Source: an uncultured SAR86 cluster bacterium (GTDB lineage: Bacteria; Pseudomonadota; Gammaproteobacteria; Magnimaribacterales; D2472). From it: DNA of 64,000 bases. Below the pieces are notes generated by a model, which was given only the letters and a program-made list of their open reading frames with translations, was not told the origin of the DNA and made no database searches. Below, piece by piece: positions 41,098 through 52,148 of this stretch. The stretch lies in assembly GCA_902563835.1 (NCBI GenBank), contig CACEZB010000003.1, positions 35,921 to 99,920 of the forward strand. Direction: 5' to 3'. Within the stretch, counting starts at the first letter, position 1. Each line of letters starts with the position of its first letter. A program made the translations under genes and the position numbers.

Positions 41098-41122
41098 AAC
41101 ATCCTCTATTAAAGAGGATGTT
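41098..41122. terminator. intrinsic terminator after TonB-dependent receptor
   Basis: AACATCCTCT-loop-AGAGGATGTT; minus-strand run of T (GTTTTTTTTTG). Confidence 0.9.
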
Positions 41123-41137
41123 TTATATTAGATTAAA

Positions 41138-44100
41138 TTAGAATCTGTAAGTAATACCAGCTGTCATGTATCTACCAAAAGCACTGTAGTATCCTTGATT
41201 AAAGAAAGGATAACTATAGCCTGTATCTTTTTGTGGCATGACGTCGTCGATATTTCTTATACTGACATATGTATCTATATCAGGTGACCAATCATATGAA
41301 TATGAAACGTTAGTCATGATATGTGGGTCTGACTTAGTGCCACCACCAGCAGTACCATAAATATTCATGTGCCCCATTCTTGTCATGTTTACAGAAACAT
41401 TATGTTTTTCATACTTGTAGTTGAAATTCATATTCTGTCTAGACCTTGGCTCATAATAGTAATATGTTAAAAATTCTATTTGTTCACCATATGGATCAGC
41501 TAGATAATTAATATGGTCAATGGTTGTAGAACCTATTGAAATACCAAAATCTCCAGCACTTTCAGTCTCTTTTCTCCAATTAATGTATGTATCATGACCA
41601 ACATACTCAATAAACCCTTGGTTTCTTGGATTTCTAGTAATAGATACGATATTAGTAAGAGATGTAGGAGCGTCTCCAGGGAAATACGTAGCACTTCTTT
41701 CTATGTTAGAAGCAACAGTATCACAGTCTCTTGCTGGAATATTTTCTGAGAAATCATACCAGTCACTAAATGCTTGGCCATATAAACAAACACCCTCAGC
41801 AACTAACTGAGATGTATTTGATTCTTGAGCAACACCATTTTCTAGATAAACATGGAAAGCATCCCACTGCCAACTCACATTTTCACCAATATTTAAAACA
41901 AAACCAATAGAATAGTTTTCACCTTCTTCTTCTTGAAGGTTTTTATCACCACTTTGGTATGTTTTTCTATAACTACCATAACTACCTTGGAATCCACATA
42001 ATGAAGCTTTGGTAGCTAAATCACCAGGAGCAATTGGCCCTGTGCCTGTGGCTCCTGCAAGGAAGTTTGCATAACATTGTGGGTAGTCAGTACCGTATGA
42101 AAATACTGAACTTGGTTGTGAATAAATATAGTGCATATCAGGCGCCCTAAAGGTTTGACCTGCTGAACCTCTTAATAAGAAATCTTCTGTAGGTCTATAT
42201 GCAAAATTAAACATTGAAGATACTCTTGAACCAACGCTAGATGAATCATCGTCATATGAATCATATCTTGAAGCAAATGTAACTTCTAATTTGTCATTTA
42301 TTGGAGCTGCTAATTCAACACCAAGTGACATTCTTGATCTATCACCAAAACCATATCTAGTTGAGCCTTGAATAATCTTGATTGCATCGTCACCACCATA
42401 GATTTCATCATCTAATCTACCAGCTGATGGTATGACTTCATAGTCTTGATATTGATATTCAGCATGAATGTTAAATGCAACTGGTGTATTACCAGCCATA
42501 ACTTCACCTGTAATATCTGCATCAATTAAATATTGATATGACTCTGCGTCTACCGAGTCATCTACCAACCATGATTGGAATAAATCTGTTGAAATTGGTC
42601 CCCATATTCTTTCAGGGAAGAAACAGTTTGAAAAACCAAATCCAGCTAATAAACCACCCATTCCTGAATCCGCATGCTGACAAACGTCGCCTGCATACCA
42701 ACCAGTTGCAAGAGAGCCGTCTGGATTTGTCATCCCTACACCAGCCATATAATCTTTAGCTTTTTGTGTAAGTGTTGAGTCTGCATAGAATGAATTGTAT
42801 CTAGTCATGTTCGCTCCAACAGACCACTCATGACCACTATCCATTGTGCCTGATAATCCCATATAGAAGTCAGTCATATCTTCTTCATAATCTGATCTTG
42901 CTTCAAATGGTCGACCCATAGCAGGAGTAAAGTATCTTAAAAGATATGATGCTCTAAGAACTCGGTTTCCGGCTGGGACCAAATCATTACCTACAGGTCC
43001 AGCACTATCACCACAACCTAAAGTCATACATGTATATATTCTTGAGTCAATCATTGATCCAAGTGAAACATATCTAGAAACTGAGCTTCTTAAATATGCT
43101 TCTTCATTAAAGTGGTAAAGTCTTGCTTTGAATTGATTTCCGTTGTCAAAATTATGAGTAAAAGTACCCATTATGGTGTAATCGTCTCTTTCGTTAACTA
43201 TAGTTGTTGAGTCACCACCATTAGCACCTCTATTGTAGGCACAAGCGTAACCTTGATAAGAACCTGGATAATTAGTTATACCGTAAACTTCTGGCTTATC
43301 TCTACTAAATAATCTAAAGACTCCACCTGAAAGAGCAACACTATTACAAGGATATCCAAAATCTTCAGGTGAGTATGTTGCAGCGTCACCGCCTCCAAGA
43401 TACCAAGGGACAACCTGCATAGCAGCACCCCATCTTGGTCCTATATAATCTTTTCCATAATCTGGATCATCTTTCCAGTCGTTATATCCATCTCTGTCTG
43501 ATAGATACATTGGATCAACATGCGATACATCCATACCTAATGTCCAGCTTGATGCTCCAAAGAAACCACCTGTAGAGAAAGTGAAATTGGTAATCATGTC
43601 GTTGCCATGCTCAGTAACAGATGCATATGCATCAACTTGAGAATAATCCATTCCATCTTTAGTAATAATGTTTACAACACCACCTACTGCATCAGATCCA
43701 TATATAGCAGAAGATCCCTGGGATAAAATCTCAATCCTATCAATTAATCCATTTGGAATAGTTGAAGTATTAACAATATTACTAGCATTGTTATAAGGTA
43801 ATGGATAATCAGCTGTTCTTCTTCCATTAATTAAATATAAAGTCTTACTTGGACCAATATTTCTTAAATTTAAAGAGTTAGCATTTGGTGTAAATAAGTT
43901 AGTGTTTTGTTCATTCTGGTTATAAGCATTTGCAGCTGGAATAGCTTGCAGTGCTTCGGTTATATTTCTAAAACCACCTTCATCAATATCTTCTTTTGTA
44001 ATAACAAGAAGTGGTAATGCGCCTGAAAGGTCTGTTCTTTTGATTCTAGAACCTGTTACTACAACTTTTTGTAACTGAACTACTTCCTCATCTCCGCTAG

Positions 44101-44263
44101 AAGAGCTTACATCAGTTGACTCTGAATCAGGAGCTTCTGAATCTGTTTGAGTTGTTTCTTCAGCTTGTGATTCAACAACTTCTTCACCTGGATTATCAGC
44201 AATAACATAGCCAGATACTAAGAAAAATAGTAAATAAATTGAAAAAATTTTTTTAATTTCCAT
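41138..44263 (-). CDS. TonB-dependent receptor
   Basis: Signal peptide, VVVTGSRIKRTDLSGALPLLVITKEDIDEGGFRNITEALQAIPA plug, GSSAIYGSDAVGGVVNIITK, terminal AGITYRF. Confidence 0.95.
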   Translation of the reverse strand: MEIKKIFSIYLLFFLVSGYVIADNPGEEVVESQAEETTQTDSEAPDSESTDVSSSSGDEEVVQLQKVVVTGSRIKRTDLSGALPLLVITKEDIDEGGFRNITEALQAIPAANAYNQNEQNTNLFTPNANSLNLRNIGPSKTLYLINGRRTADYPLPYNNASNIVNTSTIPNGLIDRIEILSQGSSAIYGSDAVGGVVNIITKDGMDYSQVDAYASVTEHGNDMITNFTFSTGGFFGASSWTLGMDVSHVDPMYLSDRDGYNDWKDDPDYGKDYIGPRWGAAMQVVPWYLGGGDAATYSPEDFGYPCNSVALSGGVFRLFSRDKPEVYGITNYPGSYQGYACAYNRGANGGDSTTIVNERDDYTIMGTFTHNFDNGNQFKARLYHFNEEAYLRSSVSRYVSLGSMIDSRIYTCMTLGCGDSAGPVGNDLVPAGNRVLRASYLLRYFTPAMGRPFEARSDYEEDMTDFYMGLSGTMDSGHEWSVGANMTRYNSFYADSTLTQKAKDYMAGVGMTNPDGSLATGWYAGDVCQHADSGMGGLLAGFGFSNCFFPERIWGPISTDLFQSWLVDDSVDAESYQYLIDADITGEVMAGNTPVAFNIHAEYQYQDYEVIPSAGRLDDEIYGGDDAIKIIQGSTRYGFGDRSRMSLGVELAAPINDKLEVTFASRYDSYDDDSSSVGSRVSSMFNFAYRPTEDFLLRGSAGQTFRAPDMHYIYSQPSSVFSYGTDYPQCYANFLAGATGTGPIAPGDLATKASLCGFQGSYGSYRKTYQSGDKNLQEEEGENYSIGFVLNIGENVSWQWDAFHVYLENGVAQESNTSQLVAEGVCLYGQAFSDWYDFSENIPARDCDTVASNIERSATYFPGDAPTSLTNIVSITRNPRNQGFIEYVGHDTYINWRKETESAGDFGISIGSTTIDHINYLADPYGEQIEFLTYYYYEPRSRQNMNFNYKYEKHNVSVNMTRMGHMNIYGTAGGGTKSDPHIMTNVSYSYDWSPDIDTYVSIRNIDDVMPQKDTGYSYPFFNQGYYSAFGRYMTAGITYRF

Positions 44264-44457
44264 AATGGATCATCCTCTAATTTAGTAAATAATTCACACA
44301 AAAAAGTGAATTTTGTTATATCCCAGACTTATTTTGTACTTTATACAGTAATTAATCAAGATTTTAGCTAATTTTATGGACTTTATTATTTCGTATATAA
44401 AACATTTAAAATATAATACATTTTCAACCATATAACTAATTTAGGACATATTTAAAT

Positions 44458-46497
44458 ATGAAAATACATAATTTTATCTTATCGATTGTAATTATCTTTA
44501 CTTCAACCTCGTTATTAGCCTATGAAAGAATACCAAATGAACAATTTGCCTGCTATTCAAATTTCAACAAAATGATGGTTTCGCCAGATGGCAGATATCT
44601 TCTAATTAGAAATACAGTAAAAAATAATGAATGTGATGTAGAAAAAGAAAAAGAGAAAGGCGTTGAAGATGAGATGTTTGATAGAGGGCTGTTACTTTTA
44701 GATCTTGATACTATGGAAACAACTATGATTAGTGATGGAAGTTCTGGAGGTGGAGTTTCTGATGCAGGATGGTTGAGCAGTACCCGTATTTGGTATACCC
44801 CAAGATATCAAACAGGTAAAACTATGAAATCAATGGCTACTTTTGCAATGAATATCGATGGTACTAGAAGAACCATTATTAAAGAAGGTGGCTATTGGGG
44901 ACAAGTAATCTATGACGCAGATTACGATGACCCAAATCATGTTTATGTAATAAATAACGAAAGAAGAAATATTATATGGGACTACTATAGATTAAATGTT
45001 TATACAGGTAAAAAAACAAGAATTGCTTTTGGTCCAGATATTGGAGATATGAAGGGAAAAGCAATATTAGGATCTTTAACTAACCATGAAACTAAATTAC
45101 CACTTGGAATGCTTATAGACGTAGGTCTTGATAGAGTTCTTTATGAATATGATTCTAAAAATAAAGAATGGAAAGAACACTTTAGATTCGCATGCCAACA
45201 ACCAGGATTTACACCTATTGGAACATATAAAGGTAAAGTAGTTGTTTCAGGATCTAAATTTAGCCCTTCTGGCAAGTTATTGGAAGAAAATGATACTAAT
45301 GCTATTTATTTTTACGATATGGATACTAGAGAGTTTTCAAATAAGTTGTATCAAGACCCTAGATATGACGTGGACGGTCTTACTGGAAGTTGTAGGCAAG
45401 CATCTGGTGGTTCATTCTCAAGATATGGCAGCTCTGAAATAGCTGCAATAGGATATGAGTCATATCAACAGGAAGTAGTATTTTTTGATAAAGATGCAGA
45501 AGCTACATATATTGCTATAAAACAATTGTTTCCTAATGATCAAGTAAGTCTTGAATCTTCAGACGTTTCAGGAAAAGTAATGATAGTTAGGGTATCAAAT
45601 ACCAATAATCCTGGAGATTATTATATTGTTGATTTATATAAAAATTCTGTGAATCTTTTATATCAAAGTAGGCCTTGGCTGGATAGATCTAAGTTAGCAA
45701 AAGCACAACCAGTAACATACACTGCCAGAGATGGTCTTGAGATACCTGCACTGCTTACACTTGCTACAAAAGAAACAGATAAAAACTATTTCATTATATT
45801 GCCGCATGGTGGGCCTAATACTAAACAATATATCGGTTACGATACATGGGTTCAATTCTTTGCAAATAGAGGAATAAATGTTCTCCAACCAGATTTTAGG
45901 GGTTCTACTGGTCTTGGAACTAATCATTATATTGCTGGAAACCAAGAATGGGGTAAAAAAATGCAAGATGATATTACCGATGGTGTATTGTGGGCAATTG
46001 AAAATGGCTATGCAGATAAAGATAGAGTATGTATAGCCGGCGCAAGTTATGGAGGTTATGCAACCATGGCAGGCTTAGTATTTACTCCTGATTTATATAG
46101 ATGTGGCATCAATTCTGTTGGTGTTACTGATCAACAACAGCTCCTAGATAACTTTGCTAAAAAAGCTAGTAGATTTCAAAGTTGGGACGAAGAACCATTA
46201 TTAGAATGGGGAGACTTATCAACTCCAGAAGGTCAAGAATATGCTAAAGAAATATCACCTATTCTGCATGTAAATAATATTAAAGCTCCGGTACTTGTAT
46301 TACATGGTTCAAATGACTATGTAGTTCCTGTTTTTCATGCAAGAGATTTAATAAGTAAACTTAAATCATTAGGTAAAGAATATGATTCTATGTTCCAAGC
46401 TTACGATGGGCACTGTGTTACCTCATGCGGTGAAATGGCAAATTTAGAGTATTTAAATAAACAGGATGAGTTTTTAGAGAAATATCTCTTTAATTAA
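44458..46497 (+). CDS. exported S9-family (prolyl oligopeptidase-like) peptidase
   Basis: Signal peptide; [15 protein letters not shown] nucleophile motif; [14 protein letters not shown]; catalytic His in YDGHC. Confidence 0.93.
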   Translation: MKIHNFILSIVIIFTSTSLLAYERIPNEQFACYSNFNKMMVSPDGRYLLIRNTVKNNECDVEKEKEKGVEDEMFDRGLLLLDLDTMETTMISDGSSGGGVSDAGWLSSTRIWYTPRYQTGKTMKSMATFAMNIDGTRRTIIKEGGYWGQVIYDADYDDPNHVYVINNERRNIIWDYYRLNVYTGKKTRIAFGPDIGDMKGKAILGSLTNHETKLPLGMLIDVGLDRVLYEYDSKNKEWKEHFRFACQQPGFTPIGTYKGKVVVSGSKFSPSGKLLEENDTNAIYFYDMDTREFSNKLYQDPRYDVDGLTGSCRQASGGSFSRYGSSEIAAIGYESYQQEVVFFDKDAEATYIAIKQLFPNDQVSLESSDVSGKVMIVRVSNTNNPGDYYIVDLYKNSVNLLYQSRPWLDRSKLAKAQPVTYTARDGLEIPALLTLATKETDKNYFIILPHGGPNTKQYIGYDTWVQFFANRGINVLQPDFRGSTGLGTNHYIAGNQEWGKKMQDDITDGVLWAIENGYADKDRVCIAGASYGGYATMAGLVFTPDLYRCGINSVGVTDQQQLLDNFAKKASRFQSWDEEPLLEWGDLSTPEGQEYAKEISPILHVNNIKAPVLVLHGSNDYVVPVFHARDLISKLKSLGKEYDSMFQAYDGHCVTSCGEMANLEYLNKQDEFLEKYLFN

Positions 46498-47651
46498 AAA
46501 GCGTCTAGATTGGTTTGCTGTTTACCCAGTATAAGGCCATGAACATCATAAGTGCCTTCATAGGTATTTACTGCTTCTAAATTCATGCAGTGACGAATCA
46601 CATGGTATTCGTCACTTATTCCGTTGCCCCCGTGAATATCCCTTGATTTTCTAGCAATCTCTAAAGCCTTTTGACAATTATTTCTTTTAAGCATAGAAAT
46701 CATGTGTGGCTCCATTTTGCCATCATCTATTAGTCTACCTAGTCTTAATACAGACTGCATTCCTAAAGTTATTTCTGTTTGCATGTCTGCTAGTTTATTT
46801 TGTATCAATTGTTTTGCAGCAAGAGGTTTACCAAATTGCACTCTTTCCATTGAATACTCAAGTGCAGCATTCCAGCAAAACTCTGCAGCGCCCATTGCTC
46901 CCCATGCAATACCGTATCGAGCCATATTTAGACATGAGAAAGGACCTTTAAAGCTTTGAACTTCAGGCAACATTTTTTCTTTAGGAACAAAAACATTATC
47001 AAGAAAGATTTGTCCAGTAATTGAAGCTCTTAAAGCAAACTTACCTTCTATGGTTGGAGTAGACAGGCCTTTTGAATCTCTATCTACTATAAAACCCCTT
47101 AAGATACCTTGCTCATCTTTTGCCCAAATGACTAACACATCTGCGATTGGAGAATTTGTTATCCAATTCTTAGAGCCATTTAAAACATATCCACCATCTT
47201 TTTCGGTTGCCTTAGTTTTCATAGATCCAGGATCAGAACCAGCATCTGCTTCAGTTAACCCAAAACATCCAAGTTTATCTCCCTTAGCCATATCAGGTAA
47301 ATAAAAATCCTTTTGTTCATCTGAACCAAATTCATAAATAGCATGCATTGAAAGCGATGTCTGAACACTAAAAGCAGACCTATAACTCGAATCAACTCTT
47401 TCAATTTCTCTAGCTATAAGACCATAGGAGACATAGTTAACTCCAGCACAACCATAACCTTTAATAGGTGCACCAAGAAATCCAAGCTCGCCTAATTCTT
47501 TATATATAGACTTATCAAATTTTTCATTACGATTGGCGTCTATTATTCTTGGCAATAACTGGTTTTGACAATAATCTTTAGCTGATTTATGAATGATTAA
47601 TTCTTCTTCAGATAATTGTTCTTCAAAAAGTAAAATGTCTTGTATTTCCAT
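46494..47651 (-). CDS. acyl-CoA dehydrogenase, glutaryl-CoA dehydrogenase-like
   Basis: [81 protein letters not shown]. Confidence 0.92.
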   Translation of the reverse strand: MEIQDILLFEEQLSEEELIIHKSAKDYCQNQLLPRIIDANRNEKFDKSIYKELGELGFLGAPIKGYGCAGVNYVSYGLIAREIERVDSSYRSAFSVQTSLSMHAIYEFGSDEQKDFYLPDMAKGDKLGCFGLTEADAGSDPGSMKTKATEKDGGYVLNGSKNWITNSPIADVLVIWAKDEQGILRGFIVDRDSKGLSTPTIEGKFALRASITGQIFLDNVFVPKEKMLPEVQSFKGPFSCLNMARYGIAWGAMGAAEFCWNAALEYSMERVQFGKPLAAKQLIQNKLADMQTEITLGMQSVLRLGRLIDDGKMEPHMISMLKRNNCQKALEIARKSRDIHGGNGISDEYHVIRHCMNLEAVNTYEGTYDVHGLILGKQQTNLDAF

Positions 47652-47655
47652 AAGT

Positions 47656-47889
47656 TTATAATTTTTCTATTCGTATAATACCAAATCTTGTCATAGAGAA
47701 TGAAATTGAATTTTTATTTAAAACAGTTTTACATATATTGATCATTTTTTGACTATTACCACAAATTATTATCAAAGGAATTTCACTCTGATGCTGAAAT
47801 ATAAAATCAATTATTAAATCATCAACATTATGATGGCGCTCACCATGAAGATCTAGATGAGTAATACCATTTTCTAAAAAAACATTCAT
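47656..47889 (-). CDS. short Smr-domain-like protein
   Basis: [21 protein letters not shown] (LDLHG motif), 77 aa. Confidence 0.65.
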   Translation of the reverse strand: MNVFLENGITHLDLHGERHHNVDDLIIDFIFQHQSEIPLIIICGNSQKMINICKTVLNKNSISFSMTRFGIIRIEKL

Positions 47890-47924
47890 CCACTATTCTC
47901 TAATCTCAATATATAATTAATTAT

Positions 47925-48506
47925 ATGGCAAAACTTCATTTTTTTTATTCTACAATGAATGCTGGTAAATCAACCTCCCTGCTTCAATCAAATCATAATT
48001 ATTTAGAAAGCAATTTAAAAACACTTTTATTTTTGCCAAAAGAAATTTCAGATAAGGCTGATTCAAATATTGTCTCGAGAATTGGCCTAAAAGCAAAAGC
48101 AATTTCCATAGACAATGAGTTTAAATTTTATGAATACGTCAAAAATATTGAATATAAGAATATAAATTGTATTTTTGTTGATGAGGCACAATTTTTAACA
48201 AAAGAACAAGTAAGAAATTTAAGTAAAATTTCAGATAAATTAGATATACCAGTAATGTGTTATGGCATTAGAACAGATTTTCAAGGTGAGTTATTTCATG
48301 GCAGCTCTGAGTTATTAGCTATTGCAGATAATCTAAATGAATTAAAAACTATATGTAGTGAATGTGATAAAAAAGCTACTATGGTAGTAAGGCTTGATGA
48401 AAACGGCGATGTTATTCTAGAGGGTGAGAAAATATTGGTTGGTGGAAACGAAATATATAAAACTGTCTGTAGAAAACATTTTAGAGAACTAACAAACTTA
48501 ATATAA
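47925..48506 (+). CDS. tdk: thymidine kinase
   Basis: FFYSTMNAGKSTSLLQSNHNY, CIFVDEAQFLTKEQVRNLS, YGIRTDFQGELFHGS, CSECDKKAT. Confidence 0.96.
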   Translation: MAKLHFFYSTMNAGKSTSLLQSNHNYLESNLKTLLFLPKEISDKADSNIVSRIGLKAKAISIDNEFKFYEYVKNIEYKNINCIFVDEAQFLTKEQVRNLSKISDKLDIPVMCYGIRTDFQGELFHGSSELLAIADNLNELKTICSECDKKATMVVRLDENGDVILEGEKILVGGNEIYKTVCRKHFRELTNLI

Positions 48507-48515
48507 AGGAAAAAT

Positions 48516-49529
48516 ATGGAATACATAAATAAACAATTTTTATTAGATAAAAGACCTGTGGGTATGCCAGAAGATGATTGTTGGAAATTGAATGAAGAAA
48601 AAATTACATCGCTGAAAAAAAATGAGATTTTAATAGAAGTTAAATATCTTTCTATCGATCCCTATATGAGAGGACGAATGAATGATTCAATGTCTTATGC
48701 ACCTCCAGCTAAAATTGGAGAACCAATGACTGGAGAAACTGCTGGTGTAGTCATTGGAAGTAACTCTAATTTATATAGAGTTGGCGATAAAGTATGTGCA
48801 CATAAAGGTTGGCAAACTTACATTAAAGCAAAGGATACAGATACAGCATTATTAAAAGTTCCTGAAACTAATATTGGACTCTCATCATTTTTAGGAACTC
48901 TAGGAATGCCTGGACGAACTGCCTATTTTGGTCTTAACAGAGTTGGGAATCCTAAATCTGGTGATACTCTTGTTGTATCAGCCGCATCTGGTGCTGTTGG
49001 AACGATAGTTGGTCAACTTGGAAAAATATACGGTTGTAGGGTTATAGGTATTGCTGGTGGTCCTGAAAAATGTACCTATGTAAAGGATGTTCTTCAATTA
49101 GATGAATGTATTGATTATAAGGCTGGAAACTTAGAACAAGACTTAAAAAATGCATGTCCAAATGGAATAGATATTTACTTCGAAAATGTTGGTGGTCCAG
49201 TTACCAGAGCCATTGCTCCGCTTTTAAATCAAGGCTCAAGAGTTCCTATTTGTGGCTTTATTTCTCAATACAATGCAAAGGATGTCTTAAAAGCAGAAAC
49301 GCCTTTTGATGTGTTGGGTTCACTCGAGGTAAAACCTAAACATAGATTCTTTGTTGTAACTGAATGGGCTGATGAATGGGAGGCAGCAACCAAAGAAATT
49401 CTAGAATTAGTATCTCAAGATAAAATAAGATACAGAGAAACTATTACCAAAGGTTTTGAAAATGCACCTCAAGCACTAAGAGATGTTTTAACAGGTAAGA
49501 ATTTTGGAAAGCAAATAATTGAGATTTAA
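48516..49529 (+). CDS. NADP-dependent medium-chain oxidoreductase (CurA/leukotriene B4 dehydrogenase-like)
   Basis: YLSIDPYMRGRMNDSMSYAPP, LGTLGMPGRTAYFGL, VSAASGAVGTIVGQLGKIYGCRVIGIAGG. Confidence 0.93.
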   Translation: MEYINKQFLLDKRPVGMPEDDCWKLNEEKITSLKKNEILIEVKYLSIDPYMRGRMNDSMSYAPPAKIGEPMTGETAGVVIGSNSNLYRVGDKVCAHKGWQTYIKAKDTDTALLKVPETNIGLSSFLGTLGMPGRTAYFGLNRVGNPKSGDTLVVSAASGAVGTIVGQLGKIYGCRVIGIAGGPEKCTYVKDVLQLDECIDYKAGNLEQDLKNACPNGIDIYFENVGGPVTRAIAPLLNQGSRVPICGFISQYNAKDVLKAETPFDVLGSLEVKPKHRFFVVTEWADEWEAATKEILELVSQDKIRYRETITKGFENAPQALRDVLTGKNFGKQIIEI

Positions 49530-50308
49530 ATAAATATATTGCCTTTTAAGTATTGTTTAGCTTTTCCACCGATAATCACTCTATTACCCTTATCTTCACA
49601 ATAAAGAACACCACCTCTTTTTGATAATTGAGCAGCAGTTAAATTTGTTTTATTAAGCTTTTGGCTCCAATATGGGGTTAGCGTGGTATGAGCTGATCCA
49701 GTAACAGGATCTTCATCAACCCCAGTTGCAGGAGCAAAAAATCTAGACACGAAATCATAATTAGTCCCTTCTGAAGAAACAATCAACCCTCTAGCATCTA
49801 GCTTATTTAATGATTCAAAATCTACATTTAAATTCTTAATAACATCTTCAGATTCTAAAATTGCTAAAATATCATCCCTCCCCTTAAAAGATTCAATAGG
49901 CTTTACTCCAATGGCACTTTCAATCGAAGATATATCATCAAATAGTTCTATTTGGTCTTTTGGGAAATCAAGCAATAACAAATCATCATTTTGTGATACC
50001 GTTAAAATCCCATTCTTTAAAGAACGTACGCTAAAAATCTTTGCATCAGGGCTAATATAATTAAAGAACACATAAGCAGAAGCTAGAGTAGCATGTCCAC
50101 ATAAATCAATTTCACAATGTGGAGAAAACCATCTTATATGATAATTTCCCTTAGTTTCTCTTATAAATGCTGTTTCAGAAAGATTATTTTCTGCTGCGAT
50201 ATTCTGCATCATTGTTGAATCAGAGATATCTGAAAATATTACTGCAGCTGGGTTGCCTGAAAACAGTTTATCAGTAAAAGCATCTATATAATAAATATCA
50301 TATTTCAT
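49526..50308 (-). CDS. PhzF-family isomerase/epimerase
   Basis: YYIDAFTDKLFSGNPAAVIF, NLSETAFI, IRWFSPHCEIDLCGHATLASAYVFF. Confidence 0.94.
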   Translation of the reverse strand: MKYDIYYIDAFTDKLFSGNPAAVIFSDISDSTMMQNIAAENNLSETAFIRETKGNYHIRWFSPHCEIDLCGHATLASAYVFFNYISPDAKIFSVRSLKNGILTVSQNDDLLLLDFPKDQIELFDDISSIESAIGVKPIESFKGRDDILAILESEDVIKNLNVDFESLNKLDARGLIVSSEGTNYDFVSRFFAPATGVDEDPVTGSAHTTLTPYWSQKLNKTNLTAAQLSKRGGVLYCEDKGNRVIIGGKAKQYLKGNIFI

Positions 50309-51099
50309 TTTAATTTTATGTTGAAAAAATCTTCAACAGTCTTATGAGCAATGTTCTGAAGAAATAGTTTATCGTCTGAGTTAATTTTTCCAAAATAATC
50401 ATATCTAATATTTATTGGTGATTTGTTAGTAATAGATGAGAATAGAACGCATGCGGCCAAGTATGTCCCTAATATATCTGGATGACTTCCATCATAGTAT
50501 TTATGTAATTTTATATCTGGGCGTTTTGCATATGCATTTTCAAATGCTATACCTACAGGAAATACTAATATATTATTTTTATTTCCAGCTTCAATATACA
50601 TTTTCTTGATATCTTCAATCATTTTTGGATTAGTATCTTTATGGGGTTCTACATAAGCATGAATCATATACAAAGCTGCTTCAGCTCCAACCTCATGGAT
50701 TTTATTAATCATTACTTCAATCTCACTGGCAAACATTTTTCTTTCTTTTGCTGTGTTGGTTTCGCCACTGCCTCCTTGAAGAACAACTAACTCAAATGGA
50801 TCATCAGCTCCAAGATTATTGTGTTCTAAAGAATAGTCTATATTATGGTGTGACAGTCGTGAGCCGCTTATGGTCACAGATTTGTAGTTGCTGGTTTTTA
50901 TTTTTTTTCCATAAGATTCTTCAAGCATTCTTCTAACATGATTATGCAAACTATCGTTGTAATATAAATAACTATTGCCTATATAAAGTAATTTTTCTGG
51001 AGATTTATTATCTAAACCTTTTACAACAACATCATTTGCAAATAAAAAATTTCCAATAAATATATAGATTAATAATGAAGATATTAAAATTCTTTTCAT
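50305..51099 (-). CDS. exported SGNH-hydrolase-like protein (DUF4886-like)
   Basis: Signal peptide, LLYIGNSYLYYNDS block I, YYDGSHPDILGTYLAACVLF block V. Confidence 0.72.
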   Translation of the reverse strand: MKRILISSLLIYIFIGNFLFANDVVVKGLDNKSPEKLLYIGNSYLYYNDSLHNHVRRMLEESYGKKIKTSNYKSVTISGSRLSHHNIDYSLEHNNLGADDPFELVVLQGGSGETNTAKERKMFASEIEVMINKIHEVGAEAALYMIHAYVEPHKDTNPKMIEDIKKMYIEAGNKNNILVFPVGIAFENAYAKRPDIKLHKYYDGSHPDILGTYLAACVLFSSITNKSPINIRYDYFGKINSDDKLFLQNIAHKTVEDFFNIKLK

Positions 51100-51137
51100 A
51101 AAAATAGTAATAAGTGATTAGCTTTGTATACTTTGCA

Positions 51138-52148
51138 TTAATTAAGTATATGCTTTAAGACTTCTTTGACAACCATTGGTGATACTGCATTACCCGCTAG
51201 TTTATAGAGTTGTGTATCAGATAAACCGCTTCTTATGATTTTCTTTGCTGTATTTTTTTTAAAACCTTGTATAAGTAAAGCTTCATAAGGTGTAATTCTT
51301 CTTATTCTGTCTCTTGACCCACCATCAATATATTCATCACTATAATAATTGTCTTGAGATGCTCTGTGCATTTTATGCATTGTATATGTGAGAGGTCTTG
51401 CTGGGTCCATATTAATTTGTGATTTATATTTATAGCCACCGGTTCCATCAGATAAAATAGTTTTCTTTATCTTTGCGCTTAAGTAATATTTATCATCAAC
51501 ATCTTTTGATAATAAATCTTTGACGGTTTTAATTCTTCTTTTAGATAAAGGGATTTTTGGTGGTGGTGTGTTAAAGTTAATATTATCATTATTACCATCT
51601 AACTCACCAACTATAAATACCCTTCTTCGTGTTTGAGGCACTCCATAATCTGCAGCATTTAAAAGCCAATATGTAGATTGATAGCCAATTTTCTCAAGTG
51701 AATTCATAATGTATTTCATGACTTCACCATTTTGAATATTAATTAATCCTCTAACATTTTCTAAAATAAAATATTTAGGCTTTTTTGCTTTTAAAATCAT
51801 TTCAATATTAAAAAAAAGCGCGCCTCGATCATCTCCAAAACCCCTACCCTTGCCCATAGAACTAAATGGCTGGCATGGGAATCCTGCAAATAAAATATCA
51901 AAATCTGGCAGCATATTATTTATATTTTTTTTCTTTTTTTTAGACAGAATTGTTGAATTCAACTGTCCAGTAATATCATTAATATCATTGAATTCTAGAA
52001 GATCTTTATCTGAAAATGCTGAACGATATGCAATTCTTGATTTCTCATCAAAATCACAAAAAGCAATGGCTTTAAAATCTTCTTTTAAGAAGTTTTTTGC
52101 GCCTTCATGAAAACCACCTATACCAGAAAATAGATCAAAGCCTTTCAT
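51138..52148 (-). CDS. DNA (cytosine-5) methyltransferase M1
   Basis: FDLFSGIGGFHEGAKN motif I, FAGFPCQPFSSMGKGRGFGDDRGALFF motif IV, LENVRGL motif VI, QTRRRVFIVGE motif VIII, LAGNAVSPMV motif X. Confidence 0.96.
   Translation of the reverse strand: MKGFDLFSGIGGFHEGAKNFLKEDFKAIAFCDFDEKSRIAYRSAFSDKDLLEFNDINDITGQLNSTILSKKKKKNINNMLPDFDILFAGFPCQPFSSMGKGRGFGDDRGALFFNIEMILKAKKPKYFILENVRGLINIQNGEVMKYIMNSLEKIGYQSTYWLLNAADYGVPQTRRRVFIVGELDGNNDNINFNTPPPKIPLSKRRIKTVKDLLSKDVDDKYYLSAKIKKTILSDGTGGYKYKSQINMDPARPLTYTMHKMHRASQDNYYSDEYIDGGSRDRIRRITPYEALLIQGFKKNTAKKIIRSGLSDTQLYKLAGNAVSPMVVKEVLKHILN

Noticed and set aside
44334-44355. Possible second LexA box near TTTGTACTTTATACAGTAATT
   Set aside because: Lacks the CTG-N10-CAG spacing.
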